A DNA stretch of 64,000 nucleotides, from the NCBI GenBank assembly GCA_963809765.1, contig CAWEKT010000001.1:1178001-1242000 (forward strand), in the 5' to 3' direction. This DNA is from JACVRM01 sp963809765 (GTDB taxonomy: Bacteria > Actinomycetota > Thermoleophilia > Gaiellales > Gaiellaceae). A program made the position numbers and the translations under genes. The notes beneath the pieces were generated by a model, which saw only the letters and a program-made list of their open reading frames with translations, ran no database searches and was not told the origin of the DNA. Positions 17,554 to 26,976 of the stretch are shown piece by piece; within the stretch, counting starts at the first letter, position 1; every line of letters begins with the position of its first letter.

Positions 17554-18953
17554 TCAGTCGAGCACCCGCGCCGCGCCGCTCCGGCGCGGGTCGCCGGCGG
17601 CGCCGCTCTCCGTCGTCACCACGCTGACGCCGCCGAAGTAGTGGTGGAGGGCGTCCCAGCGGCGCACGATCCAGCCGCGTCGCTCCAGCTCGGCGAGGCC
17701 GTTCTCGTCGACGCCCGGCTCGGCGTTGACGGTCGTGCCTGCCGGGTGGAAGCGCGGCCTGGCGACTGCATCCGACGCAGGGAGGCCTTCGTCGAGGATG
17801 CCTGCCAGGACCCCTGCGACCGCGGTCCGGATCCGCGTCCCTCCTGCCGCGCCGGCGACGAGCATGAGCCGCGCCGTCAGGGTCGAAGGCGAGCGTGGGG
17901 GACATCATGCTCTCCATGCGCGCGCCCGGCTCGAGCGGGCCGCGGATCAGGTCGGCCTCGCCGAGCATGCTGTTCAGGTGCAGGTCGAGGCCGGGCACCC
18001 AGTCGCCCGAGCCGAGCCCCAGGCTCGAGATCAGCGCGCACGCGTTGCCGTCGGAGTCGACGACCGCGAGCGCGGTCGTGTGTGACGCCACCCGCCACCG
18101 GAGCGGGGGCGAGGGTCTCGGTCAGCGCGACGACGCGCTCGGCCGGCGACAGCCCGCGGAGCGGCGGCAGCTGCCCCAGCAACTCGGGCAGGCGTGAGAG
18201 CCCGACCCGGGTTGCGACCCGCGCCACCGGCGTAGCGGACGGTCGCCGGCTCCCCCCAGACCGGCTCGTAGCCCGCAAGGTCCGCCTCAGTGAGGAGCCC
18301 GCCGCGCTCGTCGGACAGCTCGAGCAGCCGCCGGGCGATCGTGCCCGAGTACACGCTTCGCGGCGCCTTCGTCCGCGACGAGCTCGAGCGCACGGACGAT
18401 GTTCCGGCTGCGGCACGCGCGCGCCCGCTCCGAGCAGCTCGCCCCCAGGCGCGTAGATGGCGGCGCCCTCGTTCATGGTCATCACCGGCGCGAGCATCTC
18501 CAGGCACGCCGCATGTGCCGGCGGTAGCTCTGCGCCGGCGTGGGCGACGGCAACCGCGGGCTCGACGAGCCGCGGCCAGGGCAGCCGCCCGTGGGCGCGC
18601 CAGAGCGCATCGAGGCCGGCCGGGAGGCCGGGAACACCGCAGGTCGCCGGGCCGACCGCGTAGTGCACGAGCTCGGCTCCGAAGGGGATCTGCAGCTCGA
18701 CGACCTGCCCTGCGCGTGGCTCGGCGCCCAGCCCGGGGACGGTGACGAAGCAGTCGAGGGTCGTCGCGCGGCCGGCGGCCGCATCCCAGTAGATCGCGTG
18801 CCCGCCGCCGAGGAGGCCGGTCATCATCGTCTCGGCCACGCACGAGGCCAGGGAAGCGGCCACGGCGGCATCAGCAGCCGTGCCACCGGCCTCGAGGATC
18901 TCGATGCCGGCCTCGACGGTCGCCGGATGGCCCGCGGCGATCGCTGCCTTCAC
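17554..18953 (-). CDS. Gamma-glutamyltransferase family protein (several frame changes)
   Basis: The GTG at 18953 begins KAAIAAGHPATVEAGIEILE, the standard N-terminus of the GGT family without a signal peptide. Pieces in at least four frames give GLLGGGHAIYWDAA, LPAGLDALWRAHGRLPWPRL, GGLLTEADLAGYEPVWGEPA, a GGVTH / HTTALAVVDSDGNA segment where the nucleophilic Thr should lie, and the C-terminal GAAGDPRRSGA. The order and completeness argue for sequencing indels, but a real pseudogene is possible. The family cleaves gamma-glutamyl bonds or acylated amides after autoproteolysis. Confidence 0.72.
17573..17608. repeat. 36-bp exact repeat, copy B (inside GGT 3' end)
   Basis: Identical to 16994-17029. 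This copy is coding on the minus strand, giving the conserved GGT C-terminal motif, so it is the likely source copy. Confidence 0.75.
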
Positions 18954-18960
18954 GGTCTCA

Positions 18961-18966
18961 AGTATC
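18961..18966 (-). promoter_or_regulatory. -10 box, leaderless layout (GGT gene)
   Basis: GATACT reads on the minus strand 7 nt before the GTG at 18953, with no ribosome-binding site between. The expected transcription start coincides with the start codon. Confidence 0.5.
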
Positions 18967-19135
18967 GGTGGCGGGGCGGTGAGCCCGGATGGGGGGCGCC
19001 CTCGCGATCGGTCCTCCGAGGCGGCGAGACGGCTTGGGCGGGACAGTTGCTACCCTGCTCGCGACCGCAGTCTCGGCCGCGCGCGCACTTCCTTCGCGGC
19101 GTGCTGGGACCGCGGAGTCGTCTGCAAGGAGGCAT

Positions 19136-19405
19136 ATGACCCTCACAAAGGAAGCGAAGCTCGAGATCATCGACAAGCACCGGCAGCACGGCTCGGACAC
19201 CGGGTCGCCGCAGGTGCAGGTCGCGCTGCTCACCACGCGCATCAACGAGCTCACCGAGCACCTGCGCACGCACCCGAAGGACCACTACTCGCGTCGCGGA
19301 CTGCTCAAGCTCGTCGGCCGGCGCCGCCGGCTGCTGCAGTACCTGCAGCGTGAGGACCTCGAGGCCTACCGCGGGCTGATCAAGGAGCTCGGGCTCAGGC
19401 GCTAG
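19136..19405 (+). CDS. rpsO: 30S ribosomal protein S15
   Basis: An 89-residue S15 of standard length with HGSDTGSPQVQVALLTTRIN, the 16S rRNA-binding HYSRRGLLKLVGRRRRLLQY and a basic C-terminus. The ATG at 19136 follows AAGGAGG. It lies directly upstream of pnp, the widely conserved rpsO-pnp pair, with a long hairpin between. Confidence 0.96.
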   Translation: MTLTKEAKLEIIDKHRQHGSDTGSPQVQVALLTTRINELTEHLRTHPKDHYSRRGLLKLVGRRRRLLQYLQREDLEAYRGLIKELGLRR

Positions 19406-19422
19406 ACAAGGGAAAACCCGGA

Positions 19423-19476
19423 GGGTGGAAGTTTGAGCGAGCTCCGGGGCGCCGGAGCTGTCTCAAACCTCCACCC
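19423..19476 (+). promoter_or_regulatory. Long rpsO-pnp intergenic hairpin
   Basis: Outer arms 19423-19437 and 19462-19476 pair over 15 bases with one mismatch. Inner arms AGCTCCGG (19440-19447) and CCGGAGCT (19452-19459) pair perfectly around a four-base loop. The whole gives a nearly continuous double strand of about 23 pairs, just before pnp. In E. coli and Streptomyces a hairpin at this position is cut by RNase III and governs pnp mRNA stability; the same role is inferred here. Confidence 0.75.
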
Positions 19477-19504
19477 CCCGCCGAAGGGACGGAGGACACA
19501 TCAC

Positions 19505-21979
19505 ATGAGCATTGCAACCGCGGCCGAGACGATTGGCGTCTCGACGACCGTCGGCGACCAGGAGATCACGTTCGAGACCGGCAAGCTCGCCAAGCAGGCG
19601 GACGGCGCCGTGCTCGTCCGCTCCGGCGACACGATGGTGCTCGCGACCGCGATGGGGCGGATGGAGCCGCGCGAAGGCGCGGACTTCTTCCCGCTCACCG
19701 TCGACGTCGAGGAGCGCATGTACGCGGCCGGGAAGATCCCCGGCGGCTTCTTCAAGCGCGAGGGCCGGCCGACCGAGCGCGCCATCCTGACCGCGCGCAT
19801 GATCGACCGCCCCATCCGGCCGCTCTGGCCGAAGGGCTATCGCAACGAGACGCAGGTCATCTGCACCGTGCTGTCGGCCGACCTGATCACCCCGCACGAC
19901 ATGCTGTGCATCAACGGCGCTTCCGCGGCGCTGATGATCTCGCCGCTGCCGTTCATCGGACCGGTCGGCGCCGTACGCGTCGGCCTGATCGACGGCGAGC
20001 TGCGCGTCAACCCGACGCTGCCGGAGATCTCGGAGCAGTCGACGCTCGACCTGATCGTCGTCGGCACGAAGGAGGGTCTGACGATGGTCGAGGCCGGTGC
20101 CGAAGAGGTGCCGGAGACGACGCTGCTCGAGGCGCTCGACCTGGCGCAGCGCGAGATCGCCAAGCTCTGCGAGGCGCAGGAGCAGCTCCGCGAGCGCGCC
20201 GGCAAGGCGAAGTGGCTCGAGCCCGCCGTCACGGCCGAGCTCGAGCAGCAGTACCTGCCGACGATCCGCGAGCGGATCGGCGCCGAGGGCCTGCGCGCCG
20301 CAGACGGGGTCGTCGAGGAGATCCTCGCGCCGCTGAGCATGGATTCCACCGAGGACGACGTCATGCTGATGACGCAGCGCAAGCTGAGCTTCTCGATGAT
20401 CCTCGAGCGGGCGCGGCTCGACGCGGTGTCAGGCCCGGTGCGCGAGCAGTTCGAGTCGGACCTCCGCTCTCTCACCGAGGCCGAGCAGGACTCGAAGGAG
20501 CTCAGGTCGGCCAAGCGCCATCTGCTCTTCGAGCGCATCGTCGAGACCGTGAAGCTGCCGTTCCCGGTTGGGCCCGCGGTCGGCGACGGCGAGCCTGCGA
20601 CGGTGAAGGACTCGATCACCAAGAACTACGTCAAGAAGGCAGCGGAGGCGACCTACAAGGAGCTCGTCCGGCGCAAGATCGCGGTCGAGAAGCAGCGCCC
20701 GGACGGCCGCGGCCCCGAGGAGATCCGGCCGATCACCTGCGAGGTGACGATGTCGCCGCGCACGCACGGCTCTGGCCTCTTCACGCGCGGCCAGACCCAG
20801 ATCCTGTCGCTCCTGACGCTCGGGACGGCCAAGGAGGGCCAGCGGATCGACGACCTCTCGCTCGAGACCGACCGCCGCTTCATGCACCACTACAACTTCC
20901 CGCCCTACTCGGTCGGGGAGACGGGCATGATGCGCGGCCCCAAGCGCCGCGACATCGGCCACGGCGCGCTCGCCCAGCGGGCGCTCGAGGCCATCATCCC
21001 GACCGCGGAGGAGTTCCCCTACACGATCCGCATCGTCTCGGAGACGCTCGAGTCGAACGGCTCGTCGTCGATGGGCTCCGTCTGCGGCTCGACGCTCGCC
21101 CTGATGGACGCCGGCGTGCCGATCAAGGCGCCGGTGAGCGGGATCGCGATGGGACTTGTGAAGGAGGGCGACGACTACGTCATCCTCACCGACATCCAGG
21201 GCGCCGAGGACCACCTCGGCGACATGGACTTCAAGGTCGCAGGGACGCCCGGCGGTATCACCGGGATGCAGATGGACATCAAGATCACCGGTGTCACGCG
21301 GGAGATCATGCAGGGCGCGCTCGAGCAGGCAGCGCGGGCGCGCGCGTCGATCCTCGAGGAGATGCTCAAGGCGATCCCGGAGCCGCGCGGCGAGCTCGCC
21401 GGTCACGCCCCGCGCATCTCGTCGGTGAAGATCGACCCGGAGCAGATCGGGCTCGTCATCGGCAAGGGCGGCGAGACGATCCGCTCGCTCGAGGGCGACT
21501 ACGACGTCCAGATCGACATCGAGGAGGACGGCACGATCCTCATCTACGCCACCGCGGGCGACAAGGCCGACGCCGCCATCTCGGCGGTCAAGGCGCTCAC
21601 GAAGGAGCCCGAGGTGGGGGATACCTACACGGGCAAGGTCGTCAAGACGACCGACTTCGGCGCGTTCGTCGAGCTCAAGAAGGGCACGGACGGGCTGCTC
21701 CACGTGTCGAACGTCGGCCCGGGCCGCGTCAAGCACATCGAGGATGTGATCAGCCGCGGCGACGTGCTCGACGTCCTCGTCCAGGAGGTGGACAAGCAGC
21801 GCAACCGCATCGGCCTCAAGCTGGTGGCGAAGCACGAGAACGGCTCGCTCGTCCAGCCCGAGGAGCTGGTCGAGCGCGCCAAGGACGCACCCGACCGTCC
21901 GCGGGAGGAGCGCCCGCCGCGGCGCGACGGCGACCGCGGCGGCCGTGGCCGCGACCGCGCCGGCTCGCGGCGCGACTGA
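19505..21979 (+). CDS. pnp: Polynucleotide phosphorylase
   Basis: An 824-residue PNPase with two RNase PH domains (first with PGGFFKREGRPTERAILTAR, second with RTHGSGLFTRGQTQ and GSVCGSTLALMDAGVP), a KH domain (GLVIGKGGETIRSLE) and an S1 domain (GKVVKTTDFGAFVELKKG). An RG-rich tail follows. It is a 3'-5' phosphorolytic RNase and degradosome component. I chose ATG 19505 over the open frame upstream, which runs through the hairpin. A 10-bp hairpin follows the stop. Confidence 0.96.
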   Translation: MSIATAAETIGVSTTVGDQEITFETGKLAKQADGAVLVRSGDTMVLATAMGRMEPREGADFFPLTVDVEERMYAAGKIPGGFFKREGRPTERAILTARMIDRPIRPLWPKGYRNETQVICTVLSADLITPHDMLCINGASAALMISPLPFIGPVGAVRVGLIDGELRVNPTLPEISEQSTLDLIVVGTKEGLTMVEAGAEEVPETTLLEALDLAQREIAKLCEAQEQLRERAGKAKWLEPAVTAELEQQYLPTIRERIGAEGLRAADGVVEEILAPLSMDSTEDDVMLMTQRKLSFSMILERARLDAVSGPVREQFESDLRSLTEAEQDSKELRSAKRHLLFERIVETVKLPFPVGPAVGDGEPATVKDSITKNYVKKAAEATYKELVRRKIAVEKQRPDGRGPEEIRPITCEVTMSPRTHGSGLFTRGQTQILSLLTLGTAKEGQRIDDLSLETDRRFMHHYNFPPYSVGETGMMRGPKRRDIGHGALAQRALEAIIPTAEEFPYTIRIVSETLESNGSSSMGSVCGSTLALMDAGVPIKAPVSGIAMGLVKEGDDYVILTDIQGAEDHLGDMDFKVAGTPGGITGMQMDIKITGVTREIMQGALEQAARARASILEEMLKAIPEPRGELAGHAPRISSVKIDPEQIGLVIGKGGETIRSLEGDYDVQIDIEEDGTILIYATAGDKADAAISAVKALTKEPEVGDTYTGKVVKTTDFGAFVELKKGTDGLLHVSNVGPGRVKHIEDVISRGDVLDVLVQEVDKQRNRIGLKLVAKHENGSLVQPEELVERAKDAPDRPREERPPRRDGDRGGRGRDRAGSRRD

Positions 21980-21990
21980 CCGAGGCCGCA

Positions 21991-22020
21991 GGCACGGGCG
22001 GGCTCGCGCTCGCCCGTGCC
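21991..22020. terminator. 10-bp stem between convergent pnp and ABC gene
   Basis: GGCACGGGCG (21991-22000) pairs perfectly with CGCCCGTGCC (22011-22020) around a 10-nt loop. It lies 12 nt after the pnp stop, with the ABC exporter gene ending convergently at 22069. No T tract follows. Confidence 0.6.
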
Positions 22021-22068
22021 GCGTGTCTCAATGCAACGTTGCTGAGGTCATCGTCGGCGGGAGATCCG

Positions 22069-23924
22069 TCAGCTGACGAGCGCCTCGTCCTCGCGGAACG
22101 CGTCCCGCGCGACCAGGCCGGCGTACGTACCCCCGAGCGCGAGCAGCTCGTCGTGCGTCCCGCGCTCGACGATCCGACCGCCGTCGAGGACGACGATCTG
22201 GTCGGCGTCGCGCACGGTCGAGAGCCGGTGGGCGATCGTGATCGTCGTGCGGCCCTCGGCGAGCCGGTCGAGCTCCGCCTGCACCGCGCGCTCGGTGCGC
22301 GTGTCGAGCGCGCTCGTCGCCTCGTCGAGGATGAGGACGCGCGGGTTGCGCAGGATCGTGCGCGCGATCGCGATCCGCTGCTTCTCGCCGCCTGAGAAGC
22401 GGTAGCCGCGCTCGCCGACCTTCGTGTCGTAGCCGTCCTCGAGGCTCGTCGATCAGCTCGTGGATGCGTGCCGCGCGGGCCGCCTCCTCGATCTCCTCGT
22501 CGGTGGCGTCGGGCTTCGCGAAGCGCAGGTTCTCGCGGATCGAGGCGTGGAACAGGTACGTCTCCTGGGAGACGACGCCGATGGTGCGCCGCGAGCGAGT
22601 CGAAAGTGACGTCGCGCACGTCGATGCCGTCGAGCGTGACGCGGCCGCGCTCGACCTCGTAGAGGCGCGCGACCAGGTAGCCGAGCGTGGTCTTGCCCGA
22701 GCCCGGTCTCGCCGACGATCGCCGTACGCGTGCCCGCCGGCACCTCGAAGGAGACGTCCTGCGAGCGTCCACGGCGCCGTCCGCGTCGTAGCGGAACCAG
22801 ACGTCGTCGAAGGTCACGTCGCCGCGGCAGGGCGGCAGCGGCATGGCGCTCGGGCGCTCGTCGATCTCGACCGGCAGGTCGAGGTACTCGAAGATCCGGT
22901 CGAAGAGCGCGAGCGACGTCTGGATGTCGATCCCGACCGAGAGCAGCGAGCCGACCGGGAAGAAGAGCCGCGTCTGCAGCGTGGTGAACGCGACGACCGT
23001 ACCGAGGTCGATGTCGCCGGCGAACGGCTGCCCGGCGAACCAGTAGATCGAGCGCCGGCATGACCGAGAAGCGTCGTCTGGATCGACGCCATCACCCAGC
23101 GGCCCGCCATGCGCTGGCGTACCTCGAGCTCGGCGAGGGTCGTCCGACTCGCGCTCGAAGCGGCTCGGCGAGCTCGCCGCCGCGACCCATCGTCTTGCCG
23201 AGCAGGATCCCGGAGACGGAGAGCGACTCCTCGACGAGCGTCGACATGTCGGCCAGCGTCGACTGCCGCGTCGGTCGTGATCCGCCGGCGCTCACGCGCC
23301 GACGCGGCGGCGTCAGCAGCACGAAGACCGGTAGCAGCGCGAGCGAGAAGAGCGCGAGCCGCCAGTCGAGCAGGAACATCGCCACCACGGCTGCGATCAC
23401 CGTGGTGACGTTGGAGACGATCGACGTCGCGGTCGAGGTGACGACGTTCTGGATGCCGCCGATGTCGTTCGCGATCCGCGACTGCACCTCGCCGGTGCGC
23501 GTGCGGGTGAAGAACGCGAGCGACAGCCGCTGCAGGTGGCGGTAGACGGCCGCGCGCAGGTCGTGCATGACCCGCTGGCCGACGACGTTCGAGAAGTCCA
23601 GGTCTGCAGGACGCCGAGCACGCCGTGAGCACGACCGACGATCGCGATCAGGCCGCCGACGAGCAGGTTCAGCAGCTCGCGGTCGTCGTTCGGGCAGCGC
23701 CTCGTCGATGATGTCCCGGATCAGGAACGGCGTCACCATCCCGATCACCGCCGAGACGAGGATGAGCAGCAGCACGCAGCCCGAGCCGGGGCTGTAGGGC
23801 CGGAAGAGACGCGATGATGCGGCGCAGGTTCGCCCGCCGGACGGCAGGGTCCGCCGGGCGCTCGACCGGCTCCTCGGCCGCCGAACGTCCGCGGCCTCCC
23901 GTCGGAACCCCGTCTAGCGCGCAT
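22069..23924 (-). CDS. ABC exporter, fused membrane and ATPase domains (many frame changes)
   Basis: Read across frames, the protein is a roughly 600-residue half-transporter. The membrane domain includes MLLLILVSAVIGMVTPFLIR and DIIDEALPE. The ATPase domain has GETGSGKTTLGYLVARLYEV (Walker A), FSGGEKQR (signature), LILDEATSALDTRTERA (Walker B) and TIAHRLSTVRDADQIVVLDG (H loop). At least seven single-base breaks, mostly extra bases, occur between 22440 and 23890. Every motif survives, so these are likely sequencing errors. The ATG at 23924 is supported by a -10 box 6 nt upstream. Substrate is unknown; lipid or drug export is typical of the family. Confidence 0.78.
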
Positions 23925-23930
23925 AGACAC

Positions 23931-23936
23931 ACGCTA
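23931..23936 (-). promoter_or_regulatory. -10 box, leaderless layout (ABC exporter)
   Basis: TAGCGT on the minus strand ends 6 nt before the ATG at 23924. It helps fix the start of this frame-broken gene. Confidence 0.5.
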
Positions 23937-23966
23937 GCCCGCGCGGGATCGCCCAGGACGACCCCA

Positions 23967-23972
23967 TACGAT
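23967..23972 (+). promoter_or_regulatory. -10 box, leaderless layout (M16 peptidase)
   Basis: TACGAT lies 6 nt before GTG 23979, back to back with the ABC exporter promoter in a 54-nt divergent gap. Confidence 0.55.
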
Positions 23973-23978
23973 CCGTCG

Positions 23979-25298
23979 GTGCAGCGGTACGTGCTCTCGG
24001 AGCTCGACTCGGGCGAGCGCGTGTCAGCGGCAGGCGGACAGTGGGTGCGCTCGGTCGCGATCGGCTTCTGGATCGGCGCCGGCTCGCGCGACGAGGACGC
24101 AGCGGAAAGGCCGGCGTCGTCGCACTTCCTCGAGCACCTGCTTTTCAAGGGCTCGCGATCCTACTCCGCCGCAGCAGATCGCTTCGATCTTCGACCGCCT
24201 CGGCGGCGAGCTGAACGCCGCCACCTCGCGCGAGCACACGGTCGTCTATGCCCGGGTTCCGGACGACCGGCTCGGACGTCGCCATCGACGTCATGGGCGA
24301 CATGGTCTTCGCGCCCGCAGTTCGCCGACCTTGACGCCGAGCGCGAGGTCGTGCTCGAGGAGATCGCGATGTACGAGGACTCGCCCCACGAGCTACGTCC
24401 ACGACCTGATCTCCGAGGCGGTCTTCGGCAGGCACGCGCTCGGGCGCCCGGTCGTCGGCACGGTGGAGACGGTCTCCGCGATCTCGACGGCGGTCGCTGG
24501 CCGCCTACCACCGGGCGATGTACACGCCCGGCAACATCGTCGTCGCAGCGGTCGGCAACTTCGAGCACGACCGGCTGCTCGGCCTGCTCGAGGACGCGGC
24601 GAGCAAGGCACCGGCGACCACCGCGCGCCGTCCGATCCGAGCGCCGCTCCTGCGACCGCCGCCGCCTGGGCTGCGCTTCCAGCGCAAGGACACCGAGCAG
24701 TACCACGTCTGTCTCGCCGCGCCCGGCATCTGCACGCTCGGACCGGCGCCGGTTCGTCGTCTCGCTCCTCGACAACGATCCTCGGCGGCTCGGCCTCGTC
24801 GCGGCTCTTCCAGGAGATCCGCGAGAAGCGCGGGATGGCCTACTCCGTCTACACGTTCGCGTCGCAGTACACCGACACCGGCCAGATCGGCCTGTACGTG
24901 GGCACGCGCGAGGACAACCTCGCCCCGTGCCTGGAGATCGTGGCCGTGACCCAGATCCTCGACATCGCCGCCGGCAACCTCACCGACGAGGAGCTCGAGC
25001 GCGCCAAGGACAACCTGAAGAGCCGGATCAAGCTCGCAATGGAGTCGACCTCGAACCGGATGTCGCGCCTCGGCAGATCGCTGATCACGAACACCGAGCT
25101 GCTCTCGCTGCCGCGGATCATCGCCGAGATCGACGCGGTCACCCCGGCAGCCGTCGCCGAGCTGGCCGGCGTGCTGCTCGCGCCGGAGCGGCTGTCCGCC
25201 GCCGCCATCGGGCCGCGCGAGGACCGCTTCCTCGAAGCGGTGGAGCGGGTGACGCCGACGCTGGGCGCCCGGGCGGCGGCGTGGGAGCGGCGCCGTGA
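23979..25298 (+). CDS. M16 family zinc peptidase (many frame changes)
   Basis: The N-terminus YVLSELDSGERVSAAGGQWV leads to the zinc motif HFLEH, and a later frame carries EEIAMYEDSPHEL and FGRHALGRPVVGT. The inactive C-terminal domain begins ILGGSASSRLFQEIREKRGM and is intact. At least six breaks lie between 24170 and 24790. The first and last frames agree and end at TGA 25296-25298, so about 440 codons, normal for this family. The gene is regularly found between pnp and dapB/dapA in Gram-positives. It is a processing-peptidase homologue of unknown substrate. Confidence 0.8.
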   Translation: MQRYVLSELDSGERVSAAGGQWVRSVAIGFWIGAGSRDEDAAERPASSHFLEHLLFKGSRSYSAAADRFDLRPPRRRAERRHLARAHGRLCPGSGRPARTSPSTSWATWSSRPQFADLDAEREVVLEEIAMYEDSPHELRPRPDLRGGLRQARARAPGRRHGGDGLRDLDGGRWPPTTGRCTRPATSSSQRSATSSTTGCSACSRTRRARHRRPPRAVRSERRSCDRRRLGCASSARTPSSTTSVSPRPASARSDRRRFVVSLLDNDPRRLGLVAALPGDPREARDGLLRLHVRVAVHRHRPDRPVRGHARGQPRPVPGDRGRDPDPRHRRRQPHRRGARARQGQPEEPDQARNGVDLEPDVAPRQIADHEHRAALAAADHRRDRRGHPGSRRRAGRRAARAGAAVRRRHRAARGPLPRSGGAGDADAGRPGGGVGAAP

Positions 25299-25959
25299 GG
25301 ATCGCCCCGCTCGTAGTTCGGTGCAGAGCGGCAAGGGGTGGCGGGCGCGCGCTCGCGCCTGGGCCCTCTTCGGCGCGGCGAGGGCGACGAGGTGGACCGG
25401 CGATCGGGCGCGAGGGCCGAGTCAGGCGCTCGAAGGGCACGACGCGGCGATCGACTTCACACGGCCCGAGGCGGCCGCCGGCAATGCGCGCGCAGCGCTC
25501 GAGAACGGGGTCCCGGCGCTCGTCGGGACATCCGGACTCGGCGCCGACGACCTCGCCGCGCTGGACGTGGCTGCGAAGGAGCAGGGGCTCGTCTGTCTCG
25601 TCGCACCGAACTTCGCGGTCGGAGCGGTTCTGATGATGCGCTTCGCCGCGCAGGCCGCCCGCTACCTGCCGCAGGCAGAGATCGTCGAGCTGCATCACGA
25701 CTCCAAGCTCGACGCGCCCTCCGGCACCGCCAAGGCAACGGCCGCGCTCGTGGGGGAGGGGACGCCGATCCACTCCGTCCGCCTGCCGGGCCTGGTCGCA
25801 CACCAGGAGGTGCTGTTCGGCGGCCTCGGCCAGCTGCTGACGATCCGCCACGACACGTACTCGCGCGAGGCGTTCGTCCCCGGCGTCTTGCTCGCGCTGG
25901 CCCGCCTCGACGAGCTGCCACCCGGCGTCACCGTCGGGCTCGACGCACTGCTCGACTGA
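25295..25959 (+). CDS. dapB: 4-hydroxy-tetrahydrodipicolinate reductase (frame change near 5' end)
   Basis: The C-terminal three quarters are clear: AAIDFTRPEAAAGNARAALE, VGTSGLGADDLAALD, the active-site ELHHDSKLDAPSGTAKAT and the ending LPPGVTVGLDALLD. The GTG at 25295 overlaps the M16 stop, but the first 45 codons are out of frame with the rest. The expected N-terminal GxxGRMG nucleotide-binding loop is not readable, so the sequence there is probably wrong. DapB reduces the DapA product in diaminopimelate/lysine synthesis. It is slightly shorter than usual. Confidence 0.85.
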
Positions 25960-25966
25960 GAACGGC

Positions 25967-26021
25967 GGGTCAGTCCCCGGCGGCAACACCAACGGCAGCC
26001 GCCGGTGACAGACCCGTTTTT
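25967..26021 (+). terminator. Terminator-like hairpin between dapB and dapA (REP-like)
   Basis: GGGTCAGTCCCCGGCGGC (from 25967) pairs imperfectly with GCCGCCGGTGACAGACCC (ending 26015), followed by G and five T. The outer GGGTC-GTC arms resemble those of the hairpin at 33709-33735, so it may belong to a small palindromic repeat family that doubles as a terminator. Confidence 0.55.
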
Positions 26022-26082
26022 CTGAATGTGGCCGCCGCGGAGCCGTACGCGCCGCGAGGATCGCGAACGGAGGGGGCTACAC

Positions 26083-26976
26083 TTGCCTCGAGTGCTCGGC
26101 GAGATCCTGACGGCGATCGTGACGCCGTTCCGTGCGGACGGCTCGATCGACGTTGACCGCTTCCAGGCCCTCGCCCGCCACCTCGTCGAGCACGGGTCCG
26201 ACGGCATCGTCGTGTCCGGCACCACCGGCGAGTCGCCGACGCTCGACGACGGCGAGAAGGTGACGCTCTTCCGGGCTGCCGTCGAGGCGGTCGGCGAGAG
26301 CGCCACCGTGCTGGCCGGCACCGGTACCTACGACACGCGCCACTCGGTGCACCTGACGGAGCAGGCACACGAGGCCGGCGTCGACGGCTTCCTCGTCGTC
26401 ACGCCGTACTACAACAAGCCGCCGCAGCGGGGCATCGTCGAGCACTTCCGCGCCATCGCCGCGGCGAGCGACCGGCCGATCGTCGTCTACAACATCCCGG
26501 GCCGGGTGGTCGTCAACATCGAGCCGGAGACGATCGTCGAGCTCGCCGAGATTCCGAGCGTCGTCGCCGTGAAGCAGGCGAACGACGACCTCGAGCAGGC
26601 GCGGCGCATCGTCGAGGACACCGGCCTGCAGCTGTACGCGGGCGACGACAACCTCGTCTTCCCGTTCCTGCGCCTTGGCGGCACCGGCGGGATCTGCGTC
26701 CGCAGCCACATCGCCGGCGAGCGGTTCAAGGAGCTGGTCCGGCTCTACCGCGCAGGCGACGAGGACGGGGCACGGGAGATCCACGACGAGCTGACTCCGC
26801 TGTTCGAGCTCGACCGTGTCGCCGTCAACCCGATCCCGATCAAGACTGCGCTCGCCATGCTCGGGCACGACGTCGGCGGCTTCCGCCTGCCACTCGTCGA
26901 CGCGACCGACGCAGAGCGTGAGGCCGTGCGGGCGGCGCTCGAGCGCGCCGGCCTGCTCACGCCCGCGCCGGCGTAG
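26083..26976 (+). CDS. dapA: 4-hydroxy-tetrahydrodipicolinate synthase
   Basis: A 297-residue aldolase-type barrel. Visible motifs are VSGTTGESPTL, TPYYNKPPQ with the catalytic Tyr, YNIPGR, and the Schiff-base Lys in VAVKQAND. DapA condenses pyruvate with aspartate semialdehyde. I chose TTG 26083 because GGAGGGGG lies 7 nt upstream; GTG 26092 would place that site too far away. The 3' end overlaps the convergent regulator gene by 20 nt. Confidence 0.94.
   Translation: MPRVLGEILTAIVTPFRADGSIDVDRFQALARHLVEHGSDGIVVSGTTGESPTLDDGEKVTLFRAAVEAVGESATVLAGTGTYDTRHSVHLTEQAHEAGVDGFLVVTPYYNKPPQRGIVEHFRAIAAASDRPIVVYNIPGRVVVNIEPETIVELAEIPSVVAVKQANDDLEQARRIVEDTGLQLYAGDDNLVFPFLRLGGTGGICVRSHIAGERFKELVRLYRAGDEDGAREIHDELTPLFELDRVAVNPIPIKTALAMLGHDVGGFRLPLVDATDAEREAVRAALERAGLLTPAPA

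Noticed and set aside
17554..18953. Gamma-glutamyltransferase as a pseudogene
   Set aside because: All family segments are present in order and neighbouring genes show the same kind of indels, so error is more likely than decay; left as CDS with low certainty.
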